Notes: generated from the sequence alone by a model not told the origin. DNA of 9,722 nt from Eubacterium limosum (GCA_959020865.1 CAUEUD010000140.1:1-9722); one strand, 5' to 3'. Shown: positions 1-7,517, counted from the first letter of the stretch. Made by a program: numbers and translations.

Positions 1-1
1 A

Positions 2-172
2 ACGGATGAATTAAAACATTATTTTAATATCAGTGAAAAAGGTGCTAGATTTCTACTATATAGATCGAATTTTTTTCCTTCGATTTACGTTTCGGATCAT
101 CGGCGTGGCGTTTCTCCGCTTGCTTTAACTTTATATACATTAATTGATGGAGTACCTTTGAAATCCGTTTGA
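2..172 (+). CDS. Partial small HTH protein, probable excisionase (C-terminal 56 aa)
   Basis: An open frame enters from the left edge and stops with TGA at 170-172, giving 56 residues; its start is outside the window. The visible part begins TDELKHYFNISEKGARFLLY and continues with FFPSIYVSDHRRGVSP. This resembles the small winged-helix/MerR-like excisionase group, where a first helix (residues like ELxxYFNIS) is followed by a recognition helix (EKGARFLLY) and a basic turn (HRRG). Excisionases bind the ends of an element and steer the integrase towards excision. The gene sits 43 bp before the integrase on the same strand, the usual xis-int order, and shares its AT-rich composition. The excisionase call rests on size, fold pattern and position; it could be another small HTH regulator of the element. 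No close family match is claimed. Confidence 0.6.
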   Translation, partial: TDELKHYFNISEKGARFLLYRSNFFPSIYVSDHRRGVSPLALTLYTLIDGVPLKSV

Positions 173-215
173 AAGTAAAATAAAATATTCATGTATAGTG
201 AGGTAGGAGGAAAAA

Positions 216-1589
216 ATGACTTCTACAATACAGGATATTAAAAAAAACAAAGCGGAATTATGTACGAAAAAAAAGGAAATATCAGTGACAAAACGAAGAA
301 ATAAAGGAACTGGAGGCGTACGTTTTCGACAAGATACGAAACGATGGGAGGTAACGGTTGATTTTGGAAAAGATCAAAACGGAGAGAGAAAACGAATTAC
401 AAGGACTGGTAAAACTAAATCAGAAGCCATTGATCGAGCCAACAAAGCGATTGATGAGTATTTTTTACATCTCGAAAAAATGTTAGACCAACAGCAAGAG
501 AAAAAAGAAGGTGGTTATTCTTCTCAAATCTGTTTAGGGTATAATGAAAATGATCTGAAATTAGAAAACTGGTACAAAATATTTGTAAATAGGAAGAAGC
601 GGGGGTACTTAAAAGACTCTTCGGTCAGTAATTATGCAGCTTCTTACCACAAAATTATAGAATCAGGCATTTTTTCAGATTTATGTTTGAATCAAATTTC
701 ATTTGATCATATTGAAGATTTTGGACGATATATGATTTTAGGAGAACACCCAATACGTAAAAAAACAGCCAAAATATATTTAAATCACCTTAGCCAAGCC
801 TTAGATTATGCAGTTGAAAAACAGTTGATTGAACGGAATGTTACGAACGGTAGAAAAGTAGATTTACCTAGAGAAATTACTGAAAGTAAAAAGGTGTTAA
901 CCCGTGAAATAGGACTTGAAGAAACGAAGCTACTTTTAGAAGCAAGCAAAGAAGAAGGTAATTTGTTAATTTACACAGTCATTTTCACACTAATGTATAC
1001 TGGGTTGCGAATTGGAGAATTAGCAGGACTGAAAATTGATAATGTTAACGAAAAGAAAAACTATATTATTATTGATCATCAAATATCCGATCAAACAGTA
1101 ATTTCAGAAGATTTAAATACATATAAGGTTAATAATGTAATATCAGACACCAAGACAGAGACAAGTAATCGAATTATTTATCTGGATAAAGAGCGTAAAG
1201 TAATCACAGCATTAAAAATGCTGTTTCAAAGCTATAGAAGTAATGATATACTAATGAAGAAAATATATGAAAATGGTACGGAAGATTTTATTTTTGTAAA
1301 CAATTGGGGAAATTTTTTTACTGGTGTAAGACTGTATAGCAGACTTCGAGATTTTGGAAAAAGACACGGATTTGATGACATTCATCCGCATCGCTTTAGA
1401 CATACATTTACTTCAATTATGGCACGCTCGAATATTCAACCGACTTTGGGAGCAAAAATATTAGGGCATAGTTCGACAGATATGTACTTAAAAGTTTATA
1501 CAGATGTAACGGACAACGATAAAAAACAGGCTACTGAGCAAATAAACAACTATCTATGCAATACCATTTTTCAGAATAATAGTCAGTAA
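216..1589 (+). CDS. int: Tyrosine recombinase/integrase of a mobile element (Tn916/phage-type)
   Basis: This enzyme would catalyse site-specific integration and excision of the element through a 3'-phosphotyrosine intermediate. Residues about 1-30 are a lysine-rich lead. Residues about 31-90 (GTGGVRFRQDTKRWEV onwards) look like the AP2-like arm-binding domain, about 110-215 like the SAM-like core-binding domain, and about 225-445 form the catalytic domain. The full active site is visible: R265 in TGLRIGEL, K313 in SDTKTETSNR, H392 and R395 in HPHRFRHTF, H418 in LGHSS, and the nucleophile Y428 in KVYTDV. The length of 457 aa is somewhat above the roughly 380-410 typical of the family. AGGAGG at 205-210, 5 nt before ATG, supports the start. 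The gene is much richer in A and T than purA downstream, consistent with transfer. It lies next to an xis-like gene and points towards purA. It appears intact. Whether the element is an ICE or a prophage cannot be told from this end. Confidence 0.93.
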   Translation: MTSTIQDIKKNKAELCTKKKEISVTKRRNKGTGGVRFRQDTKRWEVTVDFGKDQNGERKRITRTGKTKSEAIDRANKAIDEYFLHLEKMLDQQQEKKEGGYSSQICLGYNENDLKLENWYKIFVNRKKRGYLKDSSVSNYAASYHKIIESGIFSDLCLNQISFDHIEDFGRYMILGEHPIRKKTAKIYLNHLSQALDYAVEKQLIERNVTNGRKVDLPREITESKKVLTREIGLEETKLLLEASKEEGNLLIYTVIFTLMYTGLRIGELAGLKIDNVNEKKNYIIIDHQISDQTVISEDLNTYKVNNVISDTKTETSNRIIYLDKERKVITALKMLFQSYRSNDILMKKIYENGTEDFIFVNNWGNFFTGVRLYSRLRDFGKRHGFDDIHPHRFRHTFTSIMARSNIQPTLGAKILGHSSTDMYLKVYTDVTDNDKKQATEQINNYLCNTIFQNNSQ

Positions 1590-1599
1590 ATAGTCAGTA
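1578..1599. repeat. Exact tandem duplication of an 11-bp unit across the int stop codon
   Basis: The unit AATAGTCAGTA occurs at 1578-1588 and again at 1589-1599 with no spacer. The int stop codon TAA (1587-1589) lies at the join of the two copies. Short directly repeated sites of about 10-11 bp beside the attachment core are typical arm-type binding sites for integrases with an AP2-like N-terminal domain, which this integrase appears to have. The repeat itself is seen directly; the role as an arm site is inferred from position. Confidence 0.6.
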
Positions 1600-1624
1600 G
1601 ACCATATTAAATGTTTTCAAAAAT

Positions 1625-1634
1625 GTCTTAAGAC
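1625..1634. other. Perfect 10-bp palindrome, candidate part of the attR core
   Basis: GTCTTAAGAC is a perfect palindrome located 35 bp after the int stop. It is flanked by AAAAAT at 1619-1624 and ATTTT at 1639-1643, which form imperfect inverted arms. Tyrosine recombinases act on a short crossover region between inverted core-binding sites, so this is a reasonable candidate for the crossover site. With no loop it cannot be an intrinsic terminator. The attachment role is an inference; comparison with an empty site would decide. Confidence 0.35.
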
Positions 1635-1655
1635 GTGGATTTTAAAAGGTTTTTA

Positions 1656-1684
1656 GAGACAAAGAAAAAATTATGTGGTATAAT
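1656..1684 (+). promoter_or_regulatory. Sigma-A type promoter of purA
   Basis: The -35 element GAGACA (1656-1661, matching TTGACA at four positions) is followed by a 17-bp spacer and a perfect TATAAT at 1679-1684. TG at 1676-1677 adds an extended -10. Transcription should begin near 1691, giving a leader of about 95 nt. The promoter lies only 67 bp after the int stop, so it may belong to the mobile element or to the chromosome depending on where attR falls. Confidence 0.75.
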
Positions 1685-1690
1685 ATGTGC

Positions 1691-1784
1691 GGTCTCAAAA
1701 GAGATGCATAAAATATGTATGAATATGCAAATGAATCGAATGATATAAGGAGCTACTTCTTTATATTGAGGAAGGAATGATACA
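1691..1784 (+). promoter_or_regulatory. purA 5' leader with several predicted hairpins
   Basis: Three possible stems are visible by eye. TCTC/GAGA at 1693-1704 closes an AAAA loop. TGCATA/TATGCA pairs 1705-1710 with 1724-1729. The strongest is at 1743-1752 with 1757-1766, a 10-bp stem including two G-U pairs with the loop CTAC, which ends a few bases before the Shine-Dalgarno GAGGAAGG (1768-1775). It does not match a purine riboswitch that I can recognise, and no U-run follows the last hairpin, so it is not a terminator. The third hairpin could affect access of ribosomes to purA; this is an inference. Confidence 0.4.
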
Positions 1785-3050
1785 ATGTCAATTTCTGTAT
1801 TAGTTGGAGCACAGTGGGGCGACGAAGGTAAAGGTAAGATGATTGACTACCTGTCAAAGGACTGTGATCTGATCGTCCGTTTCCAGGGCGGTGATAACGC
1901 CGGACATACGGTTATCAACGAGCATGGTGTGTTCAAGTTGCATTTGATTCCAAGCGGTATCTTTAATGAAGGCGGCGAGTGCTTGATCGGTACAGGTACC
2001 GTGGTGAATCCGGATGTTCTGGAAGATGAAATCAAACAGATTGAAGATGCCGGCGTCAGAATGAGCGGACTGAAAATTTCCGGTAAAGCGCATATTTTAA
2101 TGCCGTATCATCAGAAACTGGATGAGCTGATGGAAGCAGACGGTGGTATTGGCACCACCAAACGCGGGATTGGCCAGGCTTATTCCTATAAGGCTTTGCG
2201 TAAAAACCTGCGCTTTGAGGATTTACTCAATTTAAATTCTGCAAGAAAGAAGCTGGAGGCCATTCTTCCGGTGATCAACAATCAGATGAAAGCCTATGGC
2301 GCAGAGGATTATACGGTCGATTTTCTCTATGAAAAATGTGAGAAATGGGCAGAGCGCTTTGCATCCATGATTGTGGACCCAATCCGTTACCTGCACAGCT
2401 ATATTGATGCTGGTAAGAATATATTATTTGAAGGCCAGCTGGCTGCCATGAAGGATATTGATCTGGGGATTTATCCCTATGTGACATCGTCTAATCCAAC
2501 AGCGGCTTATGCGGCTGTAAGCGGCGGCTTTTCGGCTAAAAAAATTGATCGTGTCATCGGTGTGGCCAAGGCCTTTTCCAGTGCTGTAGGAGCGGGACCT
2601 TTCCCGACAGAGGAATTTGAAGGAGACATTGACCTGATCCGGGGAAAAGGCGACAAACCGGATGATGAGTTTGGGGCCAGAACCGGACGTTCCAGACGTT
2701 TGGGCTGGTTAGACATCCCGGTGCTTAAATATACAAATTTAATCAACGGATTTGATACATTGGCATTGTGTAAAATTGATAAGTTGGATAACCTTCCGGA
2801 AATTAAGGTGTGTGTTGCCTATGAGCTGGATGGTGAGGTCATTGACTATTTCCCGAACACCGAAGAGTTGGAACGTGTAAAACCGGTTTATGAAACACTG
2901 CCGGGCTGGATGTGTTCCACAAAAGAAATCCGGAGGCTTGAAGACTTGCCGGAAAATGCGAAAAAATATATTAAGACAATTGAAGAGCTGGTCGGAACCA
3001 CTGTTGGTTACGTCGGCGTTGGCCCAGATCGCGAAGAGTTAGCTGTTTAG
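1785..3050 (+). CDS. purA: Adenylosuccinate synthase
   Basis: PurA joins IMP and L-aspartate using GTP to make adenylosuccinate, the first committed step from IMP to AMP, as a cytosolic homodimer. The 421-residue length is normal (about 420-430). The P-loop-like WGDEGKGK is at residues 11-18 with catalytic D13, and GDNAGH at 36-41 carries catalytic H41. Further motifs are GIGTTKRGIG (121-130), IYPYVTSSN (229-237), VGAGPFPTE (268-276) and RTGRSRRLGW (299-308). The usual FEGAQGTLLD loop reads FEGQLAAMKD (215-224), so the glutamine is shifted by one position. As far as I recall this variant occurs in a clostridial branch of PurA. The ATG is supported by the Shine-Dalgarno GAGGAAGG about 9 nt upstream and by alignment of the conserved N-terminus. 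The gene has its own promoter and an intrinsic terminator just after the stop. Its composition is host-like, unlike the integrase upstream. Confidence 0.97.
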   Translation: MSISVLVGAQWGDEGKGKMIDYLSKDCDLIVRFQGGDNAGHTVINEHGVFKLHLIPSGIFNEGGECLIGTGTVVNPDVLEDEIKQIEDAGVRMSGLKISGKAHILMPYHQKLDELMEADGGIGTTKRGIGQAYSYKALRKNLRFEDLLNLNSARKKLEAILPVINNQMKAYGAEDYTVDFLYEKCEKWAERFASMIVDPIRYLHSYIDAGKNILFEGQLAAMKDIDLGIYPYVTSSNPTAAYAAVSGGFSAKKIDRVIGVAKAFSSAVGAGPFPTEEFEGDIDLIRGKGDKPDDEFGARTGRSRRLGWLDIPVLKYTNLINGFDTLALCKIDKLDNLPEIKVCVAYELDGEVIDYFPNTEELERVKPVYETLPGWMCSTKEIRRLEDLPENAKKYIKTIEELVGTTVGYVGVGPDREELAV

Positions 3051-3066
3051 GGAAACGAAATATTTT

Positions 3067-3101
3067 AAAGAGGATAATGCTGCCTGCATTATTCTCTTTT
3101 T
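3067..3101 (+). terminator. Intrinsic terminator between purA and carA
   Basis: A 14-bp stem pairs 3067-3080 with 3086-3099. It contains a single G-U pair (3073 with 3093), has the loop TGCCT, and runs into a T tract ending at 3101. It lies 16 bp after the purA stop and should end the purA transcript. It is only 39 bp before the carA start, so it may also act as a regulated stop for transcription into carAB. Confidence 0.9.
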
Positions 3102-3140
3102 GTAAGTATAAAAGTTGAAGGAAAAATAGAGGAGGAGAAA

Positions 3141-4253
3141 ATGTCTTATTTTAAACGTGACAAGCGCGCCTACATTTTGCTGTCGGACGGAACGGTTTAC
3201 GAAGGCTACAATTTCGGCTGCGAAGGCACCACCATTGGGGAGATTGTCTTTACAACCGGAATGACCGGGTATCAGGAAGTCCTGACAGACCCGTCCTATT
3301 ATGGACAGATCGTGCTTCAGACTTATCCGCTTATTGGAAATTATGGGGTCAATAACGACGACATGGAGTCTGAAAAGAGCTGGGTAAATGGCTACATTGT
3401 AAAGGAATGGTGCGAAGAGCCATCAAACTTCAGAACCACAGCCACCATCAATGATTTTCTTGTAAAGCAGGGGAAAATCGGTATCTGGGATATTGATACC
3501 CGCGCGCTGACACGCAAGATCCGCGAGTTTGGTACCATGAACGGCGCCATCACCACCGAGGATGTATACGAGAAAAAAGAGGAGCTGCTGGAGCAGATCA
3601 GAAGTTATAAGGTTGTCAATCCAGTACAGGTTGTAACTCAGAAGAAAAAGGGATGGTTCTATACCCGTGAAAACCGCGCGAACCATGTCGCACTTATGGA
3701 TTACGGCTACAAGCATAATATCCTCAGAATGCTGCTGCAAATTGGCTGTAACGTGACAGTTATGCCGGCTAACGCCACAGTCGACGACATTCGAAGACTG
3801 AATCCGGACGGCATCATGCTGAGCAACGGACCTGGCAACCCTGAAGATAATGTGGAAATCATTAAAAACATTCAGGACTTTATCGCATACGGGAAACCGA
3901 TTTTTGGCATCTGCCTGGGGCATCAGCTGCTGGCGCTGGCAATGGGCGGAACAACCCGCAAAATGAAATATGGACACCGCGGGCTGAACCAGCCAGTTAA
4001 GGATTTATCCAAGGATCGGGTCTTTATTACCAGCCAGAACCACGGCTATGCTGTTGAAAGCATTCCAGAGGATGTGGGAACGATCTCCCACGTCAATATG
4101 AATGACGGGAGCTGCGAGGGGATTGCCTATAAAAACATTCCGGCCTTTACAGTGCAGTTTCATCCAGAAGCCAGCGCGGGCCCCAATGATACAGGATATT
4201 TATTTGAACGTTTTTCGGATTTAATGGAAAGGGGACAACAGGGATGCCTTTAA
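3141..4253 (+). CDS. carA: Carbamoyl-phosphate synthase small subunit (glutamine amidotransferase)
   Basis: CarA hydrolyses glutamine and channels the ammonia to CarB, which makes carbamoyl phosphate for pyrimidines and arginine. Residues about 8-140 form the CPSase small-chain domain, including EIVFTTGMTGYQEVLTDPSY (34-53) and IDTRALTRKIRE (118-129). Residues about 182-365 are a class I glutamine amidotransferase domain with SNGPGNPED (228-236). The catalytic triad is C258 in GICLGHQ, with H341 and E343 in HPEA. The 370-residue length is normal. GGAGGAG ends about 3 nt before ATG at 3141, with a further purine-rich stretch upstream, supporting the start. The gene follows the purA terminator by 39 bp and overlaps carB by 10 nt. 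A TATAAA at 3107-3112 could be a -10 element, but no good -35 is seen because that region falls in the terminator hairpin. How carAB is transcribed is therefore unclear. Confidence 0.97.
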   Translation: MSYFKRDKRAYILLSDGTVYEGYNFGCEGTTIGEIVFTTGMTGYQEVLTDPSYYGQIVLQTYPLIGNYGVNNDDMESEKSWVNGYIVKEWCEEPSNFRTTATINDFLVKQGKIGIWDIDTRALTRKIREFGTMNGAITTEDVYEKKEELLEQIRSYKVVNPVQVVTQKKKGWFYTRENRANHVALMDYGYKHNILRMLLQIGCNVTVMPANATVDDIRRLNPDGIMLSNGPGNPEDNVEIIKNIQDFIAYGKPIFGICLGHQLLALAMGGTTRKMKYGHRGLNQPVKDLSKDRVFITSQNHGYAVESIPEDVGTISHVNMNDGSCEGIAYKNIPAFTVQFHPEASAGPNDTGYLFERFSDLMERGQQGCL

Positions 4254-7200
4254 GAAATGATATTAAGCGTGTACTTGTCATCGGGTCTGGCCCGATCGTA
4301 ATTGGCCAGGCGGCAGAATTTGACTATGCCGGTACCCAGGCCTGTAAAGCCTTGAAGGCAGTTGGCCTTGAGGTTATTCTCATCAACTCAAACCCGGCCA
4401 CCATCATGACCGATAAGGCCATGGCCGATAAAATCTATATCGAGCCATTGACACTGGATGTCGTTAAACGGGTTATCCTGCTGGAAAAACCGGACAGCAT
4501 CCTCTCCACCCTTGGCGGACAGACCGGTCTGACCTTATCCATGCAGCTTGCAAAGGAAGGCTTTTTAGATGAACATAACGTTAAACTGCTGGGCGCGAAC
4601 GTTGAGACCATCGACAAGGCAGAGGACCGCCAGGAGTTTAAGGACATGATGAAGGAAATCGGAGAACCGGTCATTCCTTCAAAGGTTGTTACAACAGTTG
4701 ATGATGCCCTGGATTTTGCCTCTACCATGGGCTATCCTGTCATTGTCCGTCCGGCCTTTACCTTGGGCGGAACCGGCGGCGGGATTGCCGATAACCCAGA
4801 GCAGCTTCATGAAATTGCCACCAACGGCCTGCGCTTATCGCCGATCACCCAGATTTTGGTTGAACGTGGTATTTCAGGCTGGAAGGAAATCGAATTTGAA
4901 GTCATGCGTGACAGTAAGGGGAATGTCATCACAGTCTGCTCCATGGAAAACTTTGACCCAGTCGGCATCCACACAGGCGACTCCATCGTCGTAGCGCCAT
5001 GCCAGACATTGAGCGACAAGGAATACCAGATGCTCAGAACCTCTGCCCTTAAGATCATTTCTGCTCTGGGTGTAGAGGGCGGCTGTAACTGCCAGTTCGC
5101 ACTGGACCCGGAAAACTTCAATTACGCGGTTATCGAGGTAAATCCGAGAGTTTCTCGTTCTTCAGCGCTGGCTTCAAAGGCAACCGGCTACCCGATCGCC
5201 AAGATCGCATCGCTTATCGCTGTGGGCTTCTCACTGGATGAAATTATGAACGACATCACAGGCAAAACACCGGCCTGCTTTGAACCAGTCATCGACTATA
5301 TTGTTGTTAAATTCCCGAGATGGCCGTTCGATAAATTTGTTTACGCCAAGCGTACCTTGGGTACACAGATGAAGGCAACCGGTGAAATTATGTCCATTGG
5401 TAACAGCTTTGAGCAGGCGATGATGAAGGCCGTTCGTTCGGTTGAGCTGGGCTTTGATACCCTGAGCGTGGAAAAATACCGCGAGGCCCCGGATGATGAA
5501 ATCATGGAAGCGGTTGGCCGCAAGGATGATGAACGCTGCTTCGTTGTCTATGAAGCCCTGTACCGCGGACTGGATATGGAAAAAATCTGGGAAGCCACCC
5601 AGATTGATATGTGGTTCCTCGACAAGCTCCGCCACCTGGCAGTGATGGAACGCGACCTCCGCGAAAAGGGCCTGAGCGACGAACGCGGTATGGAACGTCT
5701 GGCGGTTGCCCGCGAGCTTGGCTTTATGGATTCCACCATTGAGCGGCTGACCGGTGAAAAGATCCCGACAGGCAGACAGTATGCTTCCTTTAAAATGGTT
5801 GACACCTGTGCCGGAGAATTTAAGGCTGAAACACCTTATTTCTACTCTACGATGGATAAGGAAAACGAAGCGAAAATTTTCCTGGATGAGCACAAGAATG
5901 ATAAAAAGAAGATCCTTGTATTCGGCTCTGGTCCGATCCGTATCGGCCAGGGGATTGAGTTTGACTACTGCTCAGTACATTGTGCCTGGGCGTTAAAAGA
6001 GCTGGGTTATGAGGCGATTATCGTCAACAACAATCCGGAAACTGTATCGACAGACTTTGATACCTCAGACCGCCTGTATTTTGAGCCGTTGACAGCAGAG
6101 GATGTGCGCTCAATCGTAGAGACGGAAAAGCCAGACGGCGCCATCGTCCAGTTCGGTGGACAGACAGCCATTAAGCTCACAAAACACCTGGATGAAATTA
6201 ATGTCGGTATCCTGGGGACAGACCCTAAATACATCGACGCCGCTGAAGACCGCGAACTTTTCGATGATCTGCTGGAACGCTGCGCTATCCCGAGACCAAA
6301 GGGAGAAACCGTCTATACAACCGAAGAAGCTGTGAAAGTGGCGGAGCGGCTGGGTTTCCCAGTACTCCTGCGTCCGTCCTATGTGCTCGGCGGTCAGAAT
6401 ATGATCATCGCCTATGAAGAAGCCGATGTTGTGGAGTATATGAACATTATTACAGAACATGAGCTTGAAAATCCTGTGCTGATCGATAAGTACCTCATGG
6501 GTACAGAGGTAGAGGTCGATGCGATCTGTGACGGAACCGACTACCTGATCCCGGGGATCATGGAACATATTGAAAAAGCCGGCGTTCACTCCGGGGACTC
6601 CATCTCGGTTTATCCGCCGCAGACACTGTCTCAGGAAATTAAGGATACAATCATTGACTATACAGGCAAGCTCGCCAAAGAGCTTCACGTTATCGGCCTT
6701 GTAAATATCCAGTACGTTGTCTATGAGGGACAGGTTTATGTCATCGAGGTAAATCCGCGCTCTTCAAGAACAGTACCATATATTTCTAAGGTAACCGATA
6801 TTCCAATGGTTAACCTTGCAACCCGGATTATGATGGGGGCAACCTTAAAGGAAATGGGCTACACCTCCGGCCTTCATCCGGTTAAAGACTACGTGGCGGT
6901 CAAGGTACCGGTATTCAGCTTTGCGAAGCTCCAGGATGTCGATACCCAGCTTGGACCAGAAATGAAATCAACCGGTGAGGTTCTGGGCGTCGGAAAGAAA
7001 TTTGAGGACGCTGTCTACAAAGGGCTCGTAGCCGCCGGTTATAAAATGGAACGCACCGGCGGGGTGCTTCTGACAGTGCGCGACCGCGATAAGGACGAAA
7101 TTGTGGATATCGGACGCCGTTTCCATGAAATGGGCTTTAAAATCTTTGCGACTGTCGGCACTGCGCTGGTACTCAATGAAAACAATGTGCCGGCAAAGGT

Positions 7201-7450
7201 TGTTAAGCGTATGGCAGAGAAAGCGCCTAACATTGGCGATCTTTTAGAAAGCGGTAAGGTAACCTATGTTATCTCCACCTCTACAAAAGGCCGTCAGCCA
7301 GAACAGGATGAGGTTAAGATGCGAAGAAAGGCTGTTGAAAGCTCCATCAGTCTGCTGACCTCTCTCGACACTGCCAGAGCTCTGCTCAACTGTCTGGAAT
7401 CCAATAAAACAATGGCCGATATTGACCTAGTAGACATCAATACAATTTAG
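4244..7450 (+). CDS. carB: Carbamoyl-phosphate synthase large subunit
   Basis: CarB makes carbamoyl phosphate from bicarbonate, ammonia delivered by CarA, and two ATP. The duplicated architecture is clear. The first half starts VLVIGSGPIVIGQAAEFDYAG (10-30), and its ATP-grasp domain (about 128-330) includes PAFTLGGTGGG (170-180) and EVNPRVSR (298-305). An oligomerisation region spans about 400-545. The second half repeats this with VFGSGPIRIGQGIEFDY (559-575), PSYVLGGQNM (711-720) and EVNPRSSRTVP (835-845). An MGS-like allosteric domain (about 940-1068) contains FATVGTA (968-974) and STKGRQPEQDEVKMRR (1013-1028), where effectors such as UMP and ornithine bind in known homologues. The 1068-residue length is normal. 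The ATG at 4244 lies within the last codons of carA, with AAAGGGG shortly upstream, which suggests translational coupling and matched subunit amounts. An intrinsic terminator follows 24 bp after the stop. No truncation is seen. Confidence 0.98.
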   Translation: MPLRNDIKRVLVIGSGPIVIGQAAEFDYAGTQACKALKAVGLEVILINSNPATIMTDKAMADKIYIEPLTLDVVKRVILLEKPDSILSTLGGQTGLTLSMQLAKEGFLDEHNVKLLGANVETIDKAEDRQEFKDMMKEIGEPVIPSKVVTTVDDALDFASTMGYPVIVRPAFTLGGTGGGIADNPEQLHEIATNGLRLSPITQILVERGISGWKEIEFEVMRDSKGNVITVCSMENFDPVGIHTGDSIVVAPCQTLSDKEYQMLRTSALKIISALGVEGGCNCQFALDPENFNYAVIEVNPRVSRSSALASKATGYPIAKIASLIAVGFSLDEIMNDITGKTPACFEPVIDYIVVKFPRWPFDKFVYAKRTLGTQMKATGEIMSIGNSFEQAMMKAVRSVELGFDTLSVEKYREAPDDEIMEAVGRKDDERCFVVYEALYRGLDMEKIWEATQIDMWFLDKLRHLAVMERDLREKGLSDERGMERLAVARELGFMDSTIERLTGEKIPTGRQYASFKMVDTCAGEFKAETPYFYSTMDKENEAKIFLDEHKNDKKKILVFGSGPIRIGQGIEFDYCSVHCAWALKELGYEAIIVNNNPETVSTDFDTSDRLYFEPLTAEDVRSIVETEKPDGAIVQFGGQTAIKLTKHLDEINVGILGTDPKYIDAAEDRELFDDLLERCAIPRPKGETVYTTEEAVKVAERLGFPVLLRPSYVLGGQNMIIAYEEADVVEYMNIITEHELENPVLIDKYLMGTEVEVDAICDGTDYLIPGIMEHIEKAGVHSGDSISVYPPQTLSQEIKDTIIDYTGKLAKELHVIGLVNIQYVVYEGQVYVIEVNPRSSRTVPYISKVTDIPMVNLATRIMMGATLKEMGYTSGLHPVKDYVAVKVPVFSFAKLQDVDTQLGPEMKSTGEVLGVGKKFEDAVYKGLVAAGYKMERTGGVLLTVRDRDKDEIVDIGRRFHEMGFKIFATVGTALVLNENNVPAKVVKRMAEKAPNIGDLLESGKVTYVISTSTKGRQPEQDEVKMRRKAVESSISLLTSLDTARALLNCLESNKTMADIDLVDINTI

Positions 7451-7474
7451 TGAAATATAAAATCAAACAGTCCG

Positions 7475-7500
7475 AAAGCCACCTGTTTCAGGTGGTTTTT
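7475..7500 (+). terminator. Intrinsic terminator of carAB
   Basis: A GC-rich stem pairs CCACCTG (7479-7485) with CAGGTGG (7489-7495) around a TTT loop, and the run of five T at 7496-7500 follows. The stem can be extended by A-T pairs on the outside (7475-7478 with 7496-7499). It lies 24 bp after the carB stop. Confidence 0.92.
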
Positions 7501-7517
7501 CGATAATATCCGTAAAA

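Larger units (their letters stand above)
1..1660. mobile_element. Right-hand end of an integrated element (ICE or prophage), right boundary uncertain
   Basis: The xis-like and int genes, their low GC and the abrupt change to host-like composition at purA show that the left of the window is the end of an integrated element. The left boundary is outside the window. The right boundary (attR) is not determined. It should lie after the int stop at 1589 and before the purA coding start at 1785; the end coordinate given here is only a midpoint estimate placed next to the purA promoter. No tRNA gene is present at the junction, so the target appears to be the region upstream of purA. Confidence 0.7.

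Noticed and set aside
1691..1784. Purine riboswitch in the purA leader
   Set aside because: I could not find the conserved three-way junction and paired loop sequences of the purine aptamer, and no terminator follows.
3051..3140. PyrR-type attenuator ahead of carAB
   Set aside because: Only a plain terminator is seen. No PyrR-binding-loop motif or clear antiterminator pairing was recognised in the short interval.
3423..3977. 184-codon open frame on the - strand opposite carA
   Set aside because: It lies wholly within well-supported carA, has no recognisable domain, and looks like an antisense shadow of the coding bias.
4244..4253. carA/carB overlap as a frameshift or fusion
   Set aside because: Both proteins are full length with normal ends, and a 10-nt overlap with its own ribosome site is ordinary translational coupling.
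5231..5893. 220-codon open frame on the - strand opposite carB
   Set aside because: It overlaps conserved carB sequence completely, and its translation has no recognisable motif or matching ribosome site.
6110..6688. 192-codon open frame on the - strand opposite carB
   Set aside because: Same reason: an antisense shadow of a strongly conserved gene.
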